Shown: piece by piece, positions 15,868 through 23,331 of the stretch
Layout of the letters: every line of letters starts with the position of its first letter
Numbering within the stretch: position 1 is the stretch's first letter
Assembly: GCA_047638695.1 (NCBI GenBank)
Contig: JBLINY010000042.1
Span: 1-33,397, forward strand
Direction of reading: 5' to 3'
DNA from: JAHECQ01 sp047638695
Lineage (GTDB): Bacteria; Actinomycetota; Acidimicrobiia; Acidimicrobiales; SZUA-35
DNA length: 33,397 nucleotides
Made by a program: the position numbers and the translations under genes
Notes under the pieces: model-generated
What the model saw: the letters and a program-made list of their open reading frames with translations, nothing else
Database searches by the model: none
What the model was told of the DNA's origin: nothing

Positions 15868-16935
15868 TCAGCCTGCCAGGCCCAACTTGGCCGCCGCCCA
15901 TTCGGCATGCTCGCGGAGCACAGCCGATGTGTGCTGCAAATACGGGCTCAACAGCGACACCGTTCGGTCGTCGTTCGGGTCCCCGATATTCCCAAGAACT
16001 ACCAGCGCGGTGCGGCGAACGACGTCGGGGTCGCGATCGGCGATGTACCAGCGACCAATTCGATCGAGTAGCTCTGCGTCGCTGGCAGTAAGCACGAACT
16101 CAAGCTCGATCCACGGGTCACTGTCGGCCTCGGCCTCGACCGTCGCTTCGATGGCTCGATTGGGGGGACAGACGTCCTGACAATCGTCACATCCGTAGAG
16201 GCGATCACCGACGGCATCACGGAACTCAACCGGGATAGACCCGGGACCCTGGACCAACCAGGCCAGGCAGCGACGGGCATCGATAATGCCAGGTCCGACA
16301 ATGGCATCGGTCGGGCAGCCATCAATGCAGCGGCGACACGAGCCGCAGCCGTCGGCCAGCGGAGCCTTCGCCACGTTGAGGGGAGCGTTCGTGACCACAC
16401 CACCCAACACATACCAGCTGCCCAAACCTGGCAGAAGCACGTTTGCGTTCTTCCCGTACCAGCCGAGACCGGCGTTCACGGCAACGTTGCGATCGACGAG
16501 ATTGTTGTCGTCGGCGTGAACTCGAGCTTCCCAGCCCGCCGCACGCAGAACTGCAGCCGAGGCCTCGAGGCCATGCCGAAGGTCGCGGTAGTGATCTCTC
16601 CACGCATACCGGGCGACCCGACCTACGGGCGTGGGGGGTGAGTCGACGAGGCGACGCTGGTATCCACGGGCTCCTGCGACGATGGCGGCCGCATCTGGGA
16701 GAACGCGCTGCGGATCGGTAGACCGATCGGGGTTGCGGTAGGTGAACTGCATACTGGCGGCCAACCCGGCGGCTTTGCGGAGAGGAAGGACGGCTCGGGC
16801 CGGTTGCAGGAGCCCTGCCGACGCAACGCCCATCTGATCGAGCCCGGCGGCCAGGCCCGCTGCCAAAACCTCATCCTGAAGCGCGCCGATGGAAGCGGCG
16901 ACGGCGGTGCCAGCATCAGGGGGTTCATGGGCCAC
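15868..16935 (-). CDS. queG: Epoxyqueuosine reductase
   Basis: A 355-residue cobalamin- and iron-sulfur-dependent enzyme for the last step of queuosine synthesis in tRNA. The N-terminal cobalamin-binding region holds VDRNVAVNAGLGWYGKN and NVLLPGLGSWYVLG. Two 4Fe-4S clusters follow: CGSCRRCIDGCPTDAI (from about residue 196) and YGCDDCQDVCPPNRA (about 247). A C-terminal HEAT-like region (WYIADRDPDVVRRTALVVLGNIGD) completes the usual architecture at typical length. It heads the minus-strand run and is followed after four bases by the glycosyltransferase; the two have no obvious functional connection. Confidence 0.95.
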   Translation of the reverse strand: MAHEPPDAGTAVAASIGALQDEVLAAGLAAGLDQMGVASAGLLQPARAVLPLRKAAGLAASMQFTYRNPDRSTDPQRVLPDAAAIVAGARGYQRRLVDSPPTPVGRVARYAWRDHYRDLRHGLEASAAVLRAAGWEARVHADDNNLVDRNVAVNAGLGWYGKNANVLLPGLGSWYVLGGVVTNAPLNVAKAPLADGCGSCRRCIDGCPTDAIVGPGIIDARRCLAWLVQGPGSIPVEFRDAVGDRLYGCDDCQDVCPPNRAIEATVEAEADSDPWIELEFVLTASDAELLDRIGRWYIADRDPDVVRRTALVVLGNIGDPNDDRTVSLLSPYLQHTSAVLREHAEWAAAKLGLAG

Positions 16936-16994
16936 GTCATCAGCGTGCCCTCAGTAAAGAGGATCGCCACGTTTCTGATCGGTTCACCTTCTCC

Positions 16995-17030
16995 GTTTCA
17001 GCTGATTCAGCCGTTTCAGCCGATTCAGCC
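16995..17030. repeat. Two 18-bp tandem copies built from a 9-bp motif
   Basis: gtttcagctgattcagcc and gtttcagccgattcagcc stand head to tail. On the minus strand this is four copies of GGCTGAANC in which the third base before the end alternates T and A. It overlaps the stop of the Cys-rich small protein and lies upstream of queG. No function is evident. Confidence 0.8.
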
Positions 17031-17213
17031 GGTCCGATGGCGCAGCTTGGGCACCATCCCGGCCGACTGCAGCCGCTTGAGCGCTGCGTAGTCCTCAAAA
17101 TCGATGACAACCGCCTCGCTCGTTTGAGGGCGGGTGATGAAGGTGACGATGCAGTCGTCACAGTCGGAACTGTTCTGGCGCACGCAGCTGGCGCAATCGA
17201 TACAAACGCTCAT
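17025..17213 (-). CDS. Small cysteine-rich protein
   Basis: A 62-residue protein starting MSVCIDCASC at an ATG (17211-17213). Five cysteines cluster at the N-terminus (C4, C7, C10, C18, C21; CxxC pairs at 4/7, 7/10 and 18/21), suggesting a zinc or iron-sulfur site. The remainder (AVVIDFEDYAALKRLQSAG) is a short helix-forming tail. It resembles small uncharacterised actinobacterial proteins with a CxxCxxC...CDDCxVT pattern; I cannot name the family with certainty. It precedes queG by about 90 bp on the same strand. A six-codon longer N-terminus is possible but lacks conservation. Confidence 0.65.
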   Translation of the reverse strand: MSVCIDCASCVRQNSSDCDDCIVTFITRPQTSEAVVIDFEDYAALKRLQSAGMVPKLRHRTG

Positions 17214-17242
17214 GGGCCTCACTATGAGCAACCCCTATGACA

Positions 17243-17278
17243 CTCTCTGGCAGAACTGGCAGGCTCTCTGGCAGAACT
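17243..17278. promoter_or_regulatory. Paired TCTGGCAGA dyads in a divergent promoter region
   Basis: ctctctggcagaact occurs twice with a 21-bp period (from 17243 and 17264). Each copy contains the palindrome TCTG-G-CAGA (17246-17254 and 17267-17275). The pair lies between the start of the Cys-rich gene on minus (17213) and the aldolase start on plus (17404). Two palindromes two helical turns apart are what a dimeric regulator binding cooperatively would need, so this is a candidate operator. Confidence 0.45.
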
Positions 17279-17403
17279 TCCTATGAAGATGTGGCAAATG
17301 CCTCACCTCGGAAGGGTGCATCGGTGTGGCATTCTTGTCTTACTGCATGCGTAGGTAGCGCCGCGCATACTCAGCCCGACGTCCCCTTACCGGAGCCCAT
17401 CAC

Positions 17404-18288
17404 GTGAACCAAGAACAACTCGATCAGATCAAGAGCGGCCAAGGCTTCATCGCAGCCCTCGACCAGAGCGGCGGCAGCACACCCAAGGCGCTAGGGCTCT
17501 ACGGCATTGACGAGAGCAGCTATGACGGCGACGACGCCATGTTCGATCTCATTCACGAGATGCGTAGCCGCATCATTACGAGCTCAGCATTCAATGGCGA
17601 CCGCGTCGTTGGCGCCATCCTCTTCGAAATGACGATGGAACGCGAGATCGAGGGCCAAGGCACCAGCGAATATCTATGGTCCAAGAAGAACGTTGTTCCG
17701 TTCCTGAAGGTCGACAAAGGTCTGGCTGACGAAGCCAACGGTGCTCAGATCATGAAGCCAATGCCCGAGCTCGACTCGGTGCTCGCTCGAGCCACCGACT
17801 ACGGCGTGTTCGGAACCAAGATGCGATCGGTCGTCAAGACCGCCGATGCTGCAGGTGTAAAGGCTGTTGTTGATCAACAGTTCGAGGTCGGAAAGCAGAT
17901 TCTCGCCGCTGGCCTCATGCCAATCATCGAACCAGAGATTGACATCAACTCGCCTCAGAAAGCTGCGGCCGAAGCGATGCTGAAGGACGCAATTCTCGAG
18001 CACGCCAACGGCCTCGGTGATCAGAGAGTGATGCTGAAGCTCACACTCCCGGAGACCGAAAACTTCTACGCAGAGCTGGCGAACCACCCGAACATTCTCA
18101 AGGTGGTCGCTCTATCTGGTGGCTATAGCCGGGAAGAGTCGAACCGTCGTCTGGCTGCCAACAATGGTGTGATCGCCAGCTTCTCGCGTGCGCTCACCGA
18201 GGGCCTTTCTGCTCAACAGAGCGACACCGACTTCGACGCGACGCTCGATGCCACCATCGAGAGCATCGCCCAAGCCTCACGCACCTAG
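17404..18288 (+). CDS. fda: Class I fructose-bisphosphate aldolase
   Basis: A 294-residue Schiff-base aldolase of the bacterial class I type (Staphylococcus carnosus group), cleaving fructose 1,6-bisphosphate to two triose phosphates. Family stretches: GFIAALDQSGGSTPKALGLYG, split by the phosphate site, GTKMRSV, DQQFEVGKQIL, PIIEPEIDI, VMLKLTLPE and VVALSGGYSREE. The likely Schiff-base lysine is K212 in MLKLTLPE, and the C-terminus FSRALTEGLSAQQSD is typical. The GTG start has GGAG eight bases upstream. It stands as a single gene, convergent with the dioxygenase-like gene. With pfkA and glkA nearby it completes part of upper glycolysis. Confidence 0.96.
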   Translation: MNQEQLDQIKSGQGFIAALDQSGGSTPKALGLYGIDESSYDGDDAMFDLIHEMRSRIITSSAFNGDRVVGAILFEMTMEREIEGQGTSEYLWSKKNVVPFLKVDKGLADEANGAQIMKPMPELDSVLARATDYGVFGTKMRSVVKTADAAGVKAVVDQQFEVGKQILAAGLMPIIEPEIDINSPQKAAAEAMLKDAILEHANGLGDQRVMLKLTLPETENFYAELANHPNILKVVALSGGYSREESNRRLAANNGVIASFSRALTEGLSAQQSDTDFDATLDATIESIAQASRT

Positions 18289-18322
18289 GCTTCCTCTCCG
18301 CCAGAGACCCACGAGTCCGCGG

Positions 18323-19162
18323 CTAGTCCGTGAGGATCACTGACTCTTGATCGGTCGGCACATAGAAGTACGAACCGGGACGGAAGTCGTAGCCCAGGTC
18401 GCCCAGTAAACGCCGCTGCCGCGGCGTGCATTGGTCGAGCACGTTGGGAGTGGTCTCGTGGTCGTAGCTGCGCACGAACATTTGGCAGTAGTTGTACAGC
18501 AACGTCTTTCGGGCCGAGCCGGCCATGTTGGCGGCCGGCCCATGCCACAGCGAGTGCGGGAACAAGAAGCAGTCGCCAGCCTGACCCAGCAGTTGCACAC
18601 AGCCCGGCGAGTGCGGGTCGAGCGGTGGTTTGCTCCACCACGGAAATTGCCTCATATGGCTTCCCGGGTAGACCGTGAAGGCACCGGCGTCCTCTTCGGT
18701 GACGTCGGACAGTAGGTACAACGCCTTCATGGCGATCGGTCGGCTGGTTTCGGTAACCCGAACTTCGCGCAGGCCCTCTCCCCCGTCGGTATGGGTATAG
18801 CCGGGGAACGTATCGGTGACGGGCCGTACGATCGCCTGCGTCATGCTCAGCATCAGGTTGACGCCCATCAGGTCGACGATCAGATCGAACACGTTCGGTC
18901 GATCGACCAGATCGATGAAGTTCGGGCCGTAGTCGAGCAGGATCCGACGGTCCATGAACCCTTCGGGGTCTGTGTCCTTTGCCTGGTTCATCCAGGTGTA
19001 GTGCCCAAGCTGGTCAGTGCCAGGTTCGTAGCCGGGGAGAAGTCGGATCCGGTCGAGCTCGTCGGAGAACAGCTCGACTTCGCTTTGGTCAAGCGCTCCC
19101 TCCAGATGAATGAAGCCATTGATGTTCCAGGCCTCGCGTTGTTCGTCGCTGAGCTTTCTCAC
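18323..19162 (-). CDS. Phytanoyl-CoA dioxygenase (PhyH) family protein
   Basis: A 279-residue Fe(II)/2-oxoglutarate oxygenase. The metal triad is visible: H124-x-D126 in GYTHTDGGEG and the distal histidine in FPHSLWHGPA (H207), with R218 (SARKTLLYN) positioned to bind 2-oxoglutarate. GSHM and the NINGFIHLEGAL N-terminus are typical. The GTG at 19160-19162 is chosen because AAAGGAG lies eight bases upstream, overlapping the stop of the MFS gene; upstream codons lack support. Members hydroxylate lipids or diverse small molecules, and the substrate here is unknown. It is the second gene of an MFS-PhyH operon, so the transporter may move its substrate or product. Confidence 0.88.
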   Translation of the reverse strand: MRKLSDEQREAWNINGFIHLEGALDQSEVELFSDELDRIRLLPGYEPGTDQLGHYTWMNQAKDTDPEGFMDRRILLDYGPNFIDLVDRPNVFDLIVDLMGVNLMLSMTQAIVRPVTDTFPGYTHTDGGEGLREVRVTETSRPIAMKALYLLSDVTEEDAGAFTVYPGSHMRQFPWWSKPPLDPHSPGCVQLLGQAGDCFLFPHSLWHGPAANMAGSARKTLLYNYCQMFVRSYDHETTPNVLDQCTPRQRRLLGDLGYDFRPGSYFYVPTDQESVILTD

Positions 19163-19170
19163 GGCATCAA

Positions 19171-19178
19171 CTCCTTTA
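19171..19178 (-). promoter_or_regulatory. Shine-Dalgarno site of the PhyH gene, overlapping the MFS stop
   Basis: On the minus strand TAAAGGAG merges the TAA stop of the transporter gene with the ribosome-binding site of the next gene, eight bases before its GTG. It decides the start of the dioxygenase-like gene and indicates translational coupling. Confidence 0.8.
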
Positions 19179-20378
19179 GTCCGGTGATCGAATCTTGTCT
19201 GGCAGACCAAGACTCATCAAGATGGCGCCTGCGCTAACAACGATGAGAAGAGACAGGGCGAAACGAAGACTCGATTCGTCGGCGATCGCTCCGAGAACGG
19301 CGGGGACCGTGGCCGTGCTCAACCCGCTGATGCCAAAAACGATGCCAGCGGCGGCCCCGGTGCGCTCGGCTCCCGCGATTTCGCTGGCCATGGCAAGAGA
19401 CACGGGGAACAGCGCAAATACGAAGAAGGCCATGCCGGTGACCCCCAACAGTGCGAGCCATCCCGTGAACACGACGAAGAGCACAAGCGACGCCGTTGAC
19501 CCGACGGCTGCGCCGAGGAAAACCCGTCTGCCGCCAATGCGATCGAAGATCGAGCCTCCCATTGGTTGAGCGAACATGCCGACCACCAGAATGAGGGTGG
19601 TGATGGCGCCCGCTTGGGTGAGGGACCAATCGCGTTCAACGAGATAGGTCGGGAGGAAAGCCAAGAACCCTCGAAGCACCATCCCGAGAAGCCCGAACGT
19701 AAGGGCCATTACTACGAGGTCGCGGGATGCGGCTCCGCGCAACGTTGCTCCCGGATTGGGGTTGGTCTCCGGCAGTCGCGTGTGAAGTCCGAGTGCCGTG
19801 ATCAGCGACGGAATTGCCAACACGGCAATGGTCCATCGCCAGCCGACGGCTGTCACGCCGACGGCAACGACAACCGGAGCCAGAAAGTGCCCGATCGACC
19901 CGCCCCAACCGTGGAAACCAAGGGTGCGACCCCGTTCGTCGGGATAGGACTTCACCAACAGGGCCGTGGCCTGTGGATGATACGTGCTGCCTCCTAGCCC
20001 GCAGAACAGGCTGGCCAACACCACCAGGGGGAAGACCGGTGCCGCACCGATGGCTACAAACCCGATCGCAGTAGAAATAAAGCCGAATACAAGCGCCGCT
20101 CGGCGACGTCCGTTGCGATCGGCGAAGTTGCCAAGAAACGGCTGGGCTATGCCAGACAACACAGCGAACGTCAGGGACAAGAGGCCCAACTCGAAATAGC
20201 CCAGGCCGAACTCATCTTCGATCGCAGGCAAAAAGGCCGGCAGCGAGGTTGCCGTGAAGTCATTGACCACATGGGCGGCGATGAACGCGAACAGAACGTT
20301 CGGCTTCCGTCCCAGTTCCCCCGGCAAGCGCAACCGCTGAACAAGGGAGGTCGAGACTTCGGGATCCGTGGCGGTCAC
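19176..20378 (-). CDS. Major facilitator superfamily transporter
   Basis: A 400-residue protein with about twelve hydrophobic helices. The loop 2-3 motif is present as GNFADRNGRRRAAL and a related second-half motif as GSIFDRIGGRRVFL. AAHVVNDFTATSLPAFLPAIEDEFGL and LGGSTYHPQATALL, split among early helices, resemble the FSR (fosmidomycin-resistance-like) group of drug/metabolite exporters. Substrate unknown. The start is GTG 20376-20378, divergent from the dehydrogenase gene across a gap with two 22-bp repeats. The gene ends 13 bp before the PhyH start, so the two form an operon. Confidence 0.9.
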   Translation of the reverse strand: MTATDPEVSTSLVQRLRLPGELGRKPNVLFAFIAAHVVNDFTATSLPAFLPAIEDEFGLGYFELGLLSLTFAVLSGIAQPFLGNFADRNGRRRAALVFGFISTAIGFVAIGAAPVFPLVVLASLFCGLGGSTYHPQATALLVKSYPDERGRTLGFHGWGGSIGHFLAPVVVAVGVTAVGWRWTIAVLAIPSLITALGLHTRLPETNPNPGATLRGAASRDLVVMALTFGLLGMVLRGFLAFLPTYLVERDWSLTQAGAITTLILVVGMFAQPMGGSIFDRIGGRRVFLGAAVGSTASLVLFVVFTGWLALLGVTGMAFFVFALFPVSLAMASEIAGAERTGAAAGIVFGISGLSTATVPAVLGAIADESSLRFALSLLIVVSAGAILMSLGLPDKIRSPD

Positions 20379-20416
20379 TTACCCATCCTTCCAGACGACC
20401 GCAGCCACCGACGACT

Positions 20417-20466
20417 GCGCTGGGTTGCTTAGCCAACGGCGCTGGGTTGCTCCACCAACGGCGCTT
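20417..20466. promoter_or_regulatory. Paired GTTG-N6-CAAC dyads in a divergent promoter region
   Basis: The unit gcgctgggttgctNNNccaacg occurs twice, at 20417-20438 and 20439-20460, followed by gcgctt. Each carries an inverted repeat GTTG...CAAC (20424-20437 GTTGCTTAGCCAAC and 20446-20459 GTTGCTCCACCAAC), 22 bp apart. They sit between the starts of the MFS operon and the dehydrogenase-mft genes. The conserved arms with a changed centre suggest selection on the arms, as for an operator. Confidence 0.5.
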
Positions 20467-20489
20467 AGAACTTTCCGGTGGGAGAAACG

Positions 20490-21707
20490 GTGGAAGTCAC
20501 CGGAGTGAGCGAAGTGCCAGGTGTCGGCGTTAGCGTCACCAGCGTGAGAGCGCTGGAGTTCCGACGCAACGAGGCTCGTTATGCCGCAGCAGCAGTTTCA
20601 TCACGGCTGCTACCCGGAAGCGGAGCCAAAACAGGTCCGCTGACGCTTGTCGATACGGGACCGGTTGATCTCCCCGACGACGGCTGGCACCGCATACGCA
20701 CGCTTCTTTCGGGAATCTGTGGCTCCGACCTCTCGACCATCGAGGGCAGGGCATCTCGCTACTTCGAACCCTGGATCTCATTTCCCTTCACTCCCGGCCA
20801 CGAAGTGGTTGGCACCTTGGAAGACGGCACCCGCGTGGTGCTCGAACCGGTGCTCGGACACGAAGCCCGCGGTTTCGAGCCTCCCTTCGAGGGAGCCGCC
20901 CCCGGTGATGGCGACGACTACCGGCACCTGGTCGGCGGCGACCTTGAGCCCGGCATACAGATCGGATACTGCGCGTCGACCGGGGGAGGTTGGTCCAGCG
21001 AGTTCGTCGCCCACCGCAGCCAGCTCCACCCGGTCAGCGATCAGCTCAGTGACGAAGCAGCAGTGATGATCGAGCCGACCGCGGTCGGTGTCCACAGCGC
21101 CCTCCGCTCGCCGATCGCCGCTGGCGACACCGTTGTTGTCCTTGGGGCAGGCACCGCAGGCCTCACCACCGTTGCTGCGCTGCGAGCGTTCACCGATGCT
21201 GGCTCCATCATCGTCGGCGCCAAATATCCGGAGCAGGCCGAACAAGCCAGACGCCTGGGCGCCGACCAGGTAGTCAAGCCGTCGGAACTGGCCCGTGCTG
21301 TGCGTCGCACGTCTGGCAGTTTCTTGATCGGAGACGATCTGTCGGGAGGCGCTGACGTCGTCATCGATGCGGTCGGCAGCGAGGCCTCGGTCGCCGAAGC
21401 AATCGGCATCACCCGCCCTCGAGGCACCGTGGTTCTCGTCGGCATGCCGGGCCGAATCTCGATCGACATGACCGCGCTCTGGCACCGCGAGACCGCGCTT
21501 GTTGGCGCCTACACCTACGGAACCGAGACCCTGGCCGACGGTTCGCGACGTACCTCCTTCGACCTGGCTGCCGAGCTCGTAGCCAGCGCCGATCTAGGTC
21601 AGCTCGTCTCCGCCACCTATGCCATTGAAGACTATGAAGACGCGTTGGCCCACGCTGTCAACGCCGGCAAACGGGGCTCGATCAAGGTCTGCTTCGATCT
21701 GCGCTGA
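20490..21707 (+). CDS. Medium-chain zinc-type alcohol dehydrogenase, mycofactocin-linked by position
   Basis: A 405-residue MDR-family dehydrogenase. Catalytic-zinc residues appear in SGICGSDLS (C77) and PGHEVVGTL, and the nucleotide-binding Rossmann motif is VVVLGAGTAGL. YCASTGGGWSSEF is typical of one MDR subgroup. The segment that usually carries four structural-zinc cysteines (EPVLGHEARGFEPPFEGAAPG split, then DGDDYRHL) contains none. GTG at 20490 is preceded by GGGAG; GTG at 20478 and 20544 (giving RALEFRR at once) are alternatives. The gene ends 34 bp before mftA on the same strand. Mycofactocin-dependent dehydrogenases with tightly bound NAD are often encoded beside mft genes, so this may be the redox partner; that is inference. 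Confidence 0.88.
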   Translation: MEVTGVSEVPGVGVSVTSVRALEFRRNEARYAAAAVSSRLLPGSGAKTGPLTLVDTGPVDLPDDGWHRIRTLLSGICGSDLSTIEGRASRYFEPWISFPFTPGHEVVGTLEDGTRVVLEPVLGHEARGFEPPFEGAAPGDGDDYRHLVGGDLEPGIQIGYCASTGGGWSSEFVAHRSQLHPVSDQLSDEAAVMIEPTAVGVHSALRSPIAAGDTVVVLGAGTAGLTTVAALRAFTDAGSIIVGAKYPEQAEQARRLGADQVVKPSELARAVRRTSGSFLIGDDLSGGADVVIDAVGSEASVAEAIGITRPRGTVVLVGMPGRISIDMTALWHRETALVGAYTYGTETLADGSRRTSFDLAAELVASADLGQLVSATYAIEDYEDALAHAVNAGKRGSIKVCFDLR

Positions 21708-21741
21708 CACCGGGTGTGGCGATTTGGTAGCGTTACCGTCT

Positions 21742-21870
21742 ATGGACACCACTGTCGCTGAAACTGACGTTGAGACGCCGGACCAAACATCCGAGAGCGA
21801 AAGCGTGTTGATCGAAGAAGATCTGCTCGTCGAGGAGATCTCCATCGACGGCATGTGCGGTGTCTACTAA
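21742..21870 (+). CDS. mftA: Mycofactocin precursor peptide
   Basis: A 42-residue peptide. Its C-terminus, VEEISIDGMCGVY, is the invariant core of mycofactocin precursors; the acidic leader (VLIEEDLLVEE) is the part recognised by the MftB chaperone. In the known pathway the radical SAM enzyme MftC decarboxylates the terminal tyrosine (Y42) and joins it to V41. MftE then releases the two-residue product, MftD oxidises it, and MftF adds glucose units. The ATG at 21742 fits the family length; longer in-frame starts overlap the dehydrogenase gene. No Shine-Dalgarno is visible upstream; instead there is a small imperfect dyad GGTAGCGTTACC at 21726-21737. mftB overlaps its last codons. Confidence 0.97.
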   Translation: MDTTVAETDVETPDQTSESESVLIEEDLLVEEISIDGMCGVY

Positions 21871-22201
21871 GGCGTCAAACCCGCCTCAGCAAACCTTGGA
21901 TTCTGAGCCGTCAGGCCGGCCCCGGCCATCGTTCGACGCTGACCTGCCGTGGCGGCTTCACCCTCGCGTTGCGTTGCGACCCGAACCGTTCGGGGCAATG
22001 GCGTATCACTACGACAATCGCCGCCTGAATTTCCTCCGGTCGTTTGATCTCGTAGATCTGGTCAAACAACTCGAAAACCATCAGACCGCACGCGGAGCAT
22101 TCGACGCTTCCGCCATCGATGCGGCCCGATGGCCCAGCTATGAAAAGGCGCTGGCATCGCTAGCCGCCTCCGATTTCCTGCAAACCAGGGAGACCCCATG
22201 A
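21860..22201 (+). CDS. mftB: Mycofactocin biosynthesis chaperone MftB
   Basis: A 113-residue protein, the RRE-type chaperone that binds the MftA leader and delivers it to MftC. The family signature PWRLHPRVALRPEPFGAMAY occupies residues about 30-49 and is followed by NRRLNFLRS and a helical C-terminus ending in ALASLAASDFL. The GTG start lies inside the last codons of mftA, an 11-bp overlap that couples translation of peptide and chaperone. The stop overlaps the mftC start (ATGA). The first 28 residues are Pro/Ser-rich and not conserved, so a later start cannot be excluded. Confidence 0.95.
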   Translation: MSTKASNPPQQTLDSEPSGRPRPSFDADLPWRLHPRVALRPEPFGAMAYHYDNRRLNFLRSFDLVDLVKQLENHQTARGAFDASAIDAARWPSYEKALASLAASDFLQTRETP

Positions 22202-23331
22202 CGGCCCTCACCGATGAACTCAAACGGGGTCTCGATGCCCCAATCTGCCTCACCTGGGAACTGACGTATGCGTGCAACCTCGCATGCGTCCACTGCCTCA
22301 GTTCTTCCGGCCGGCGTGACCCTCGAGAACTGTCCACGGCCGAAGCCAAGGCCGTCATCGACGAGATGCTCGAGCTTCAGGTGTTCTACGTGAACATTGG
22401 TGGCGGTGAGCCCATGATTCGGCCGGACTTCTTCGAGCTCGTCTCGTACGCCACGTCCAGCGGTGTTGGGGTGAAGTTCTCGACCAACGGCTCCCGGATC
22501 GACGACGAGCGAGCCATCGAATTGGCCGCCATGGACTACCTCGATATCCAGATCTCGCTCGATGGTGCCGATGCGGCCACCAACGATGCAGTCCGCGGGG
22601 AGGGCTCGTTCGATACAGCCATCGCTGCCATGGATGCGTTGGCGGCAGCCAATTTTGGTCCTTTCAAGATTTCGGTCGTCGTCACCCGCCACAACATCGT
22701 GCAACTCGATGAGTTCGAGGCGCTGGCCGCCAAGTACGGCGCCGAACTTCGACTTACTCGGCTGCGTCCCGCCGGCCGCGGCGCAGAGACGTGGCACGAG
22801 CTTCATCCGCTTCCCGAGCAACAGATCGATCTGTACCACTGGCTGTTGGCTCGACCAAACGTCCTCACCGGCGATTCGTTCTTCCACCTCAACGCCCTCG
22901 GTGATGAGAATCTGCCCGGTCTCAACCTTTGTGGTGCCGGTCGTGTGGTCTGCCTGATCGACCCCGTCGGTGACGTCTACGCCTGTCCGTTTGTGCTGCA
23001 TGACGAGTTCAAGGCGGGCAACGTTCGCGACACCGGCGGTTTCGCAACTGTGTGGAAAGAATCCGAGCTCTTCCTCGAGCTGCGGGAACCTCAGTCCGCT
23101 GGGGCCTGTGCCAGTTGCGGGCAGTTCGATGCGTGCCAGGGCGGCTGCATGGCCGCCAAGTTCTTCACTGGCATGCCGCTGGATGGCCCCGATCCCGAGT
23201 GTGTCTCGGGGCACGGCGAGTCGGCGTTGGCCAACGTCGGTGTCGAAATGCGTCCCGAGCAAACAACCGATCATTCCAAGCCACAGCGCTCATCCGCCAC
23301 CGCGGTCGCCCTAGGCCCCACCCGCAAATAA
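22198..23331 (+). CDS. mftC: Mycofactocin radical SAM maturase MftC
   Basis: A 377-residue radical SAM/SPASM enzyme. The SAM-binding cluster cysteines are C26, C30 and C33 in YACNLACVHC, followed by the GGGEP motif (NIGGGEPM). The C-terminal SPASM region carries LCGAGRVVCLIDPVGDVYAC, split over two iron-sulfur ligands, then SCGQFDACQGGCMAAKF and a final cysteine in GPDPEC. It decarboxylates and then cyclises the MftA C-terminal Val-Tyr. The final 40 residues are unconserved. It is coupled to mftB by an ATGA overlap and followed by the 74-bp repeat array, with no mftD directly downstream as is usual in mycobacteria. Confidence 0.97.
   Translation: MTALTDELKRGLDAPICLTWELTYACNLACVHCLSSSGRRDPRELSTAEAKAVIDEMLELQVFYVNIGGGEPMIRPDFFELVSYATSSGVGVKFSTNGSRIDDERAIELAAMDYLDIQISLDGADAATNDAVRGEGSFDTAIAAMDALAAANFGPFKISVVVTRHNIVQLDEFEALAAKYGAELRLTRLRPAGRGAETWHELHPLPEQQIDLYHWLLARPNVLTGDSFFHLNALGDENLPGLNLCGAGRVVCLIDPVGDVYACPFVLHDEFKAGNVRDTGGFATVWKESELFLELREPQSAGACASCGQFDACQGGCMAAKFFTGMPLDGPDPECVSGHGESALANVGVEMRPEQTTDHSKPQRSSATAVALGPTRK

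Noticed and set aside
18289..18322. Terminator between the aldolase and PhyH genes
   Set aside because: The 34-bp gap has no convincing stem-loop or T-run.
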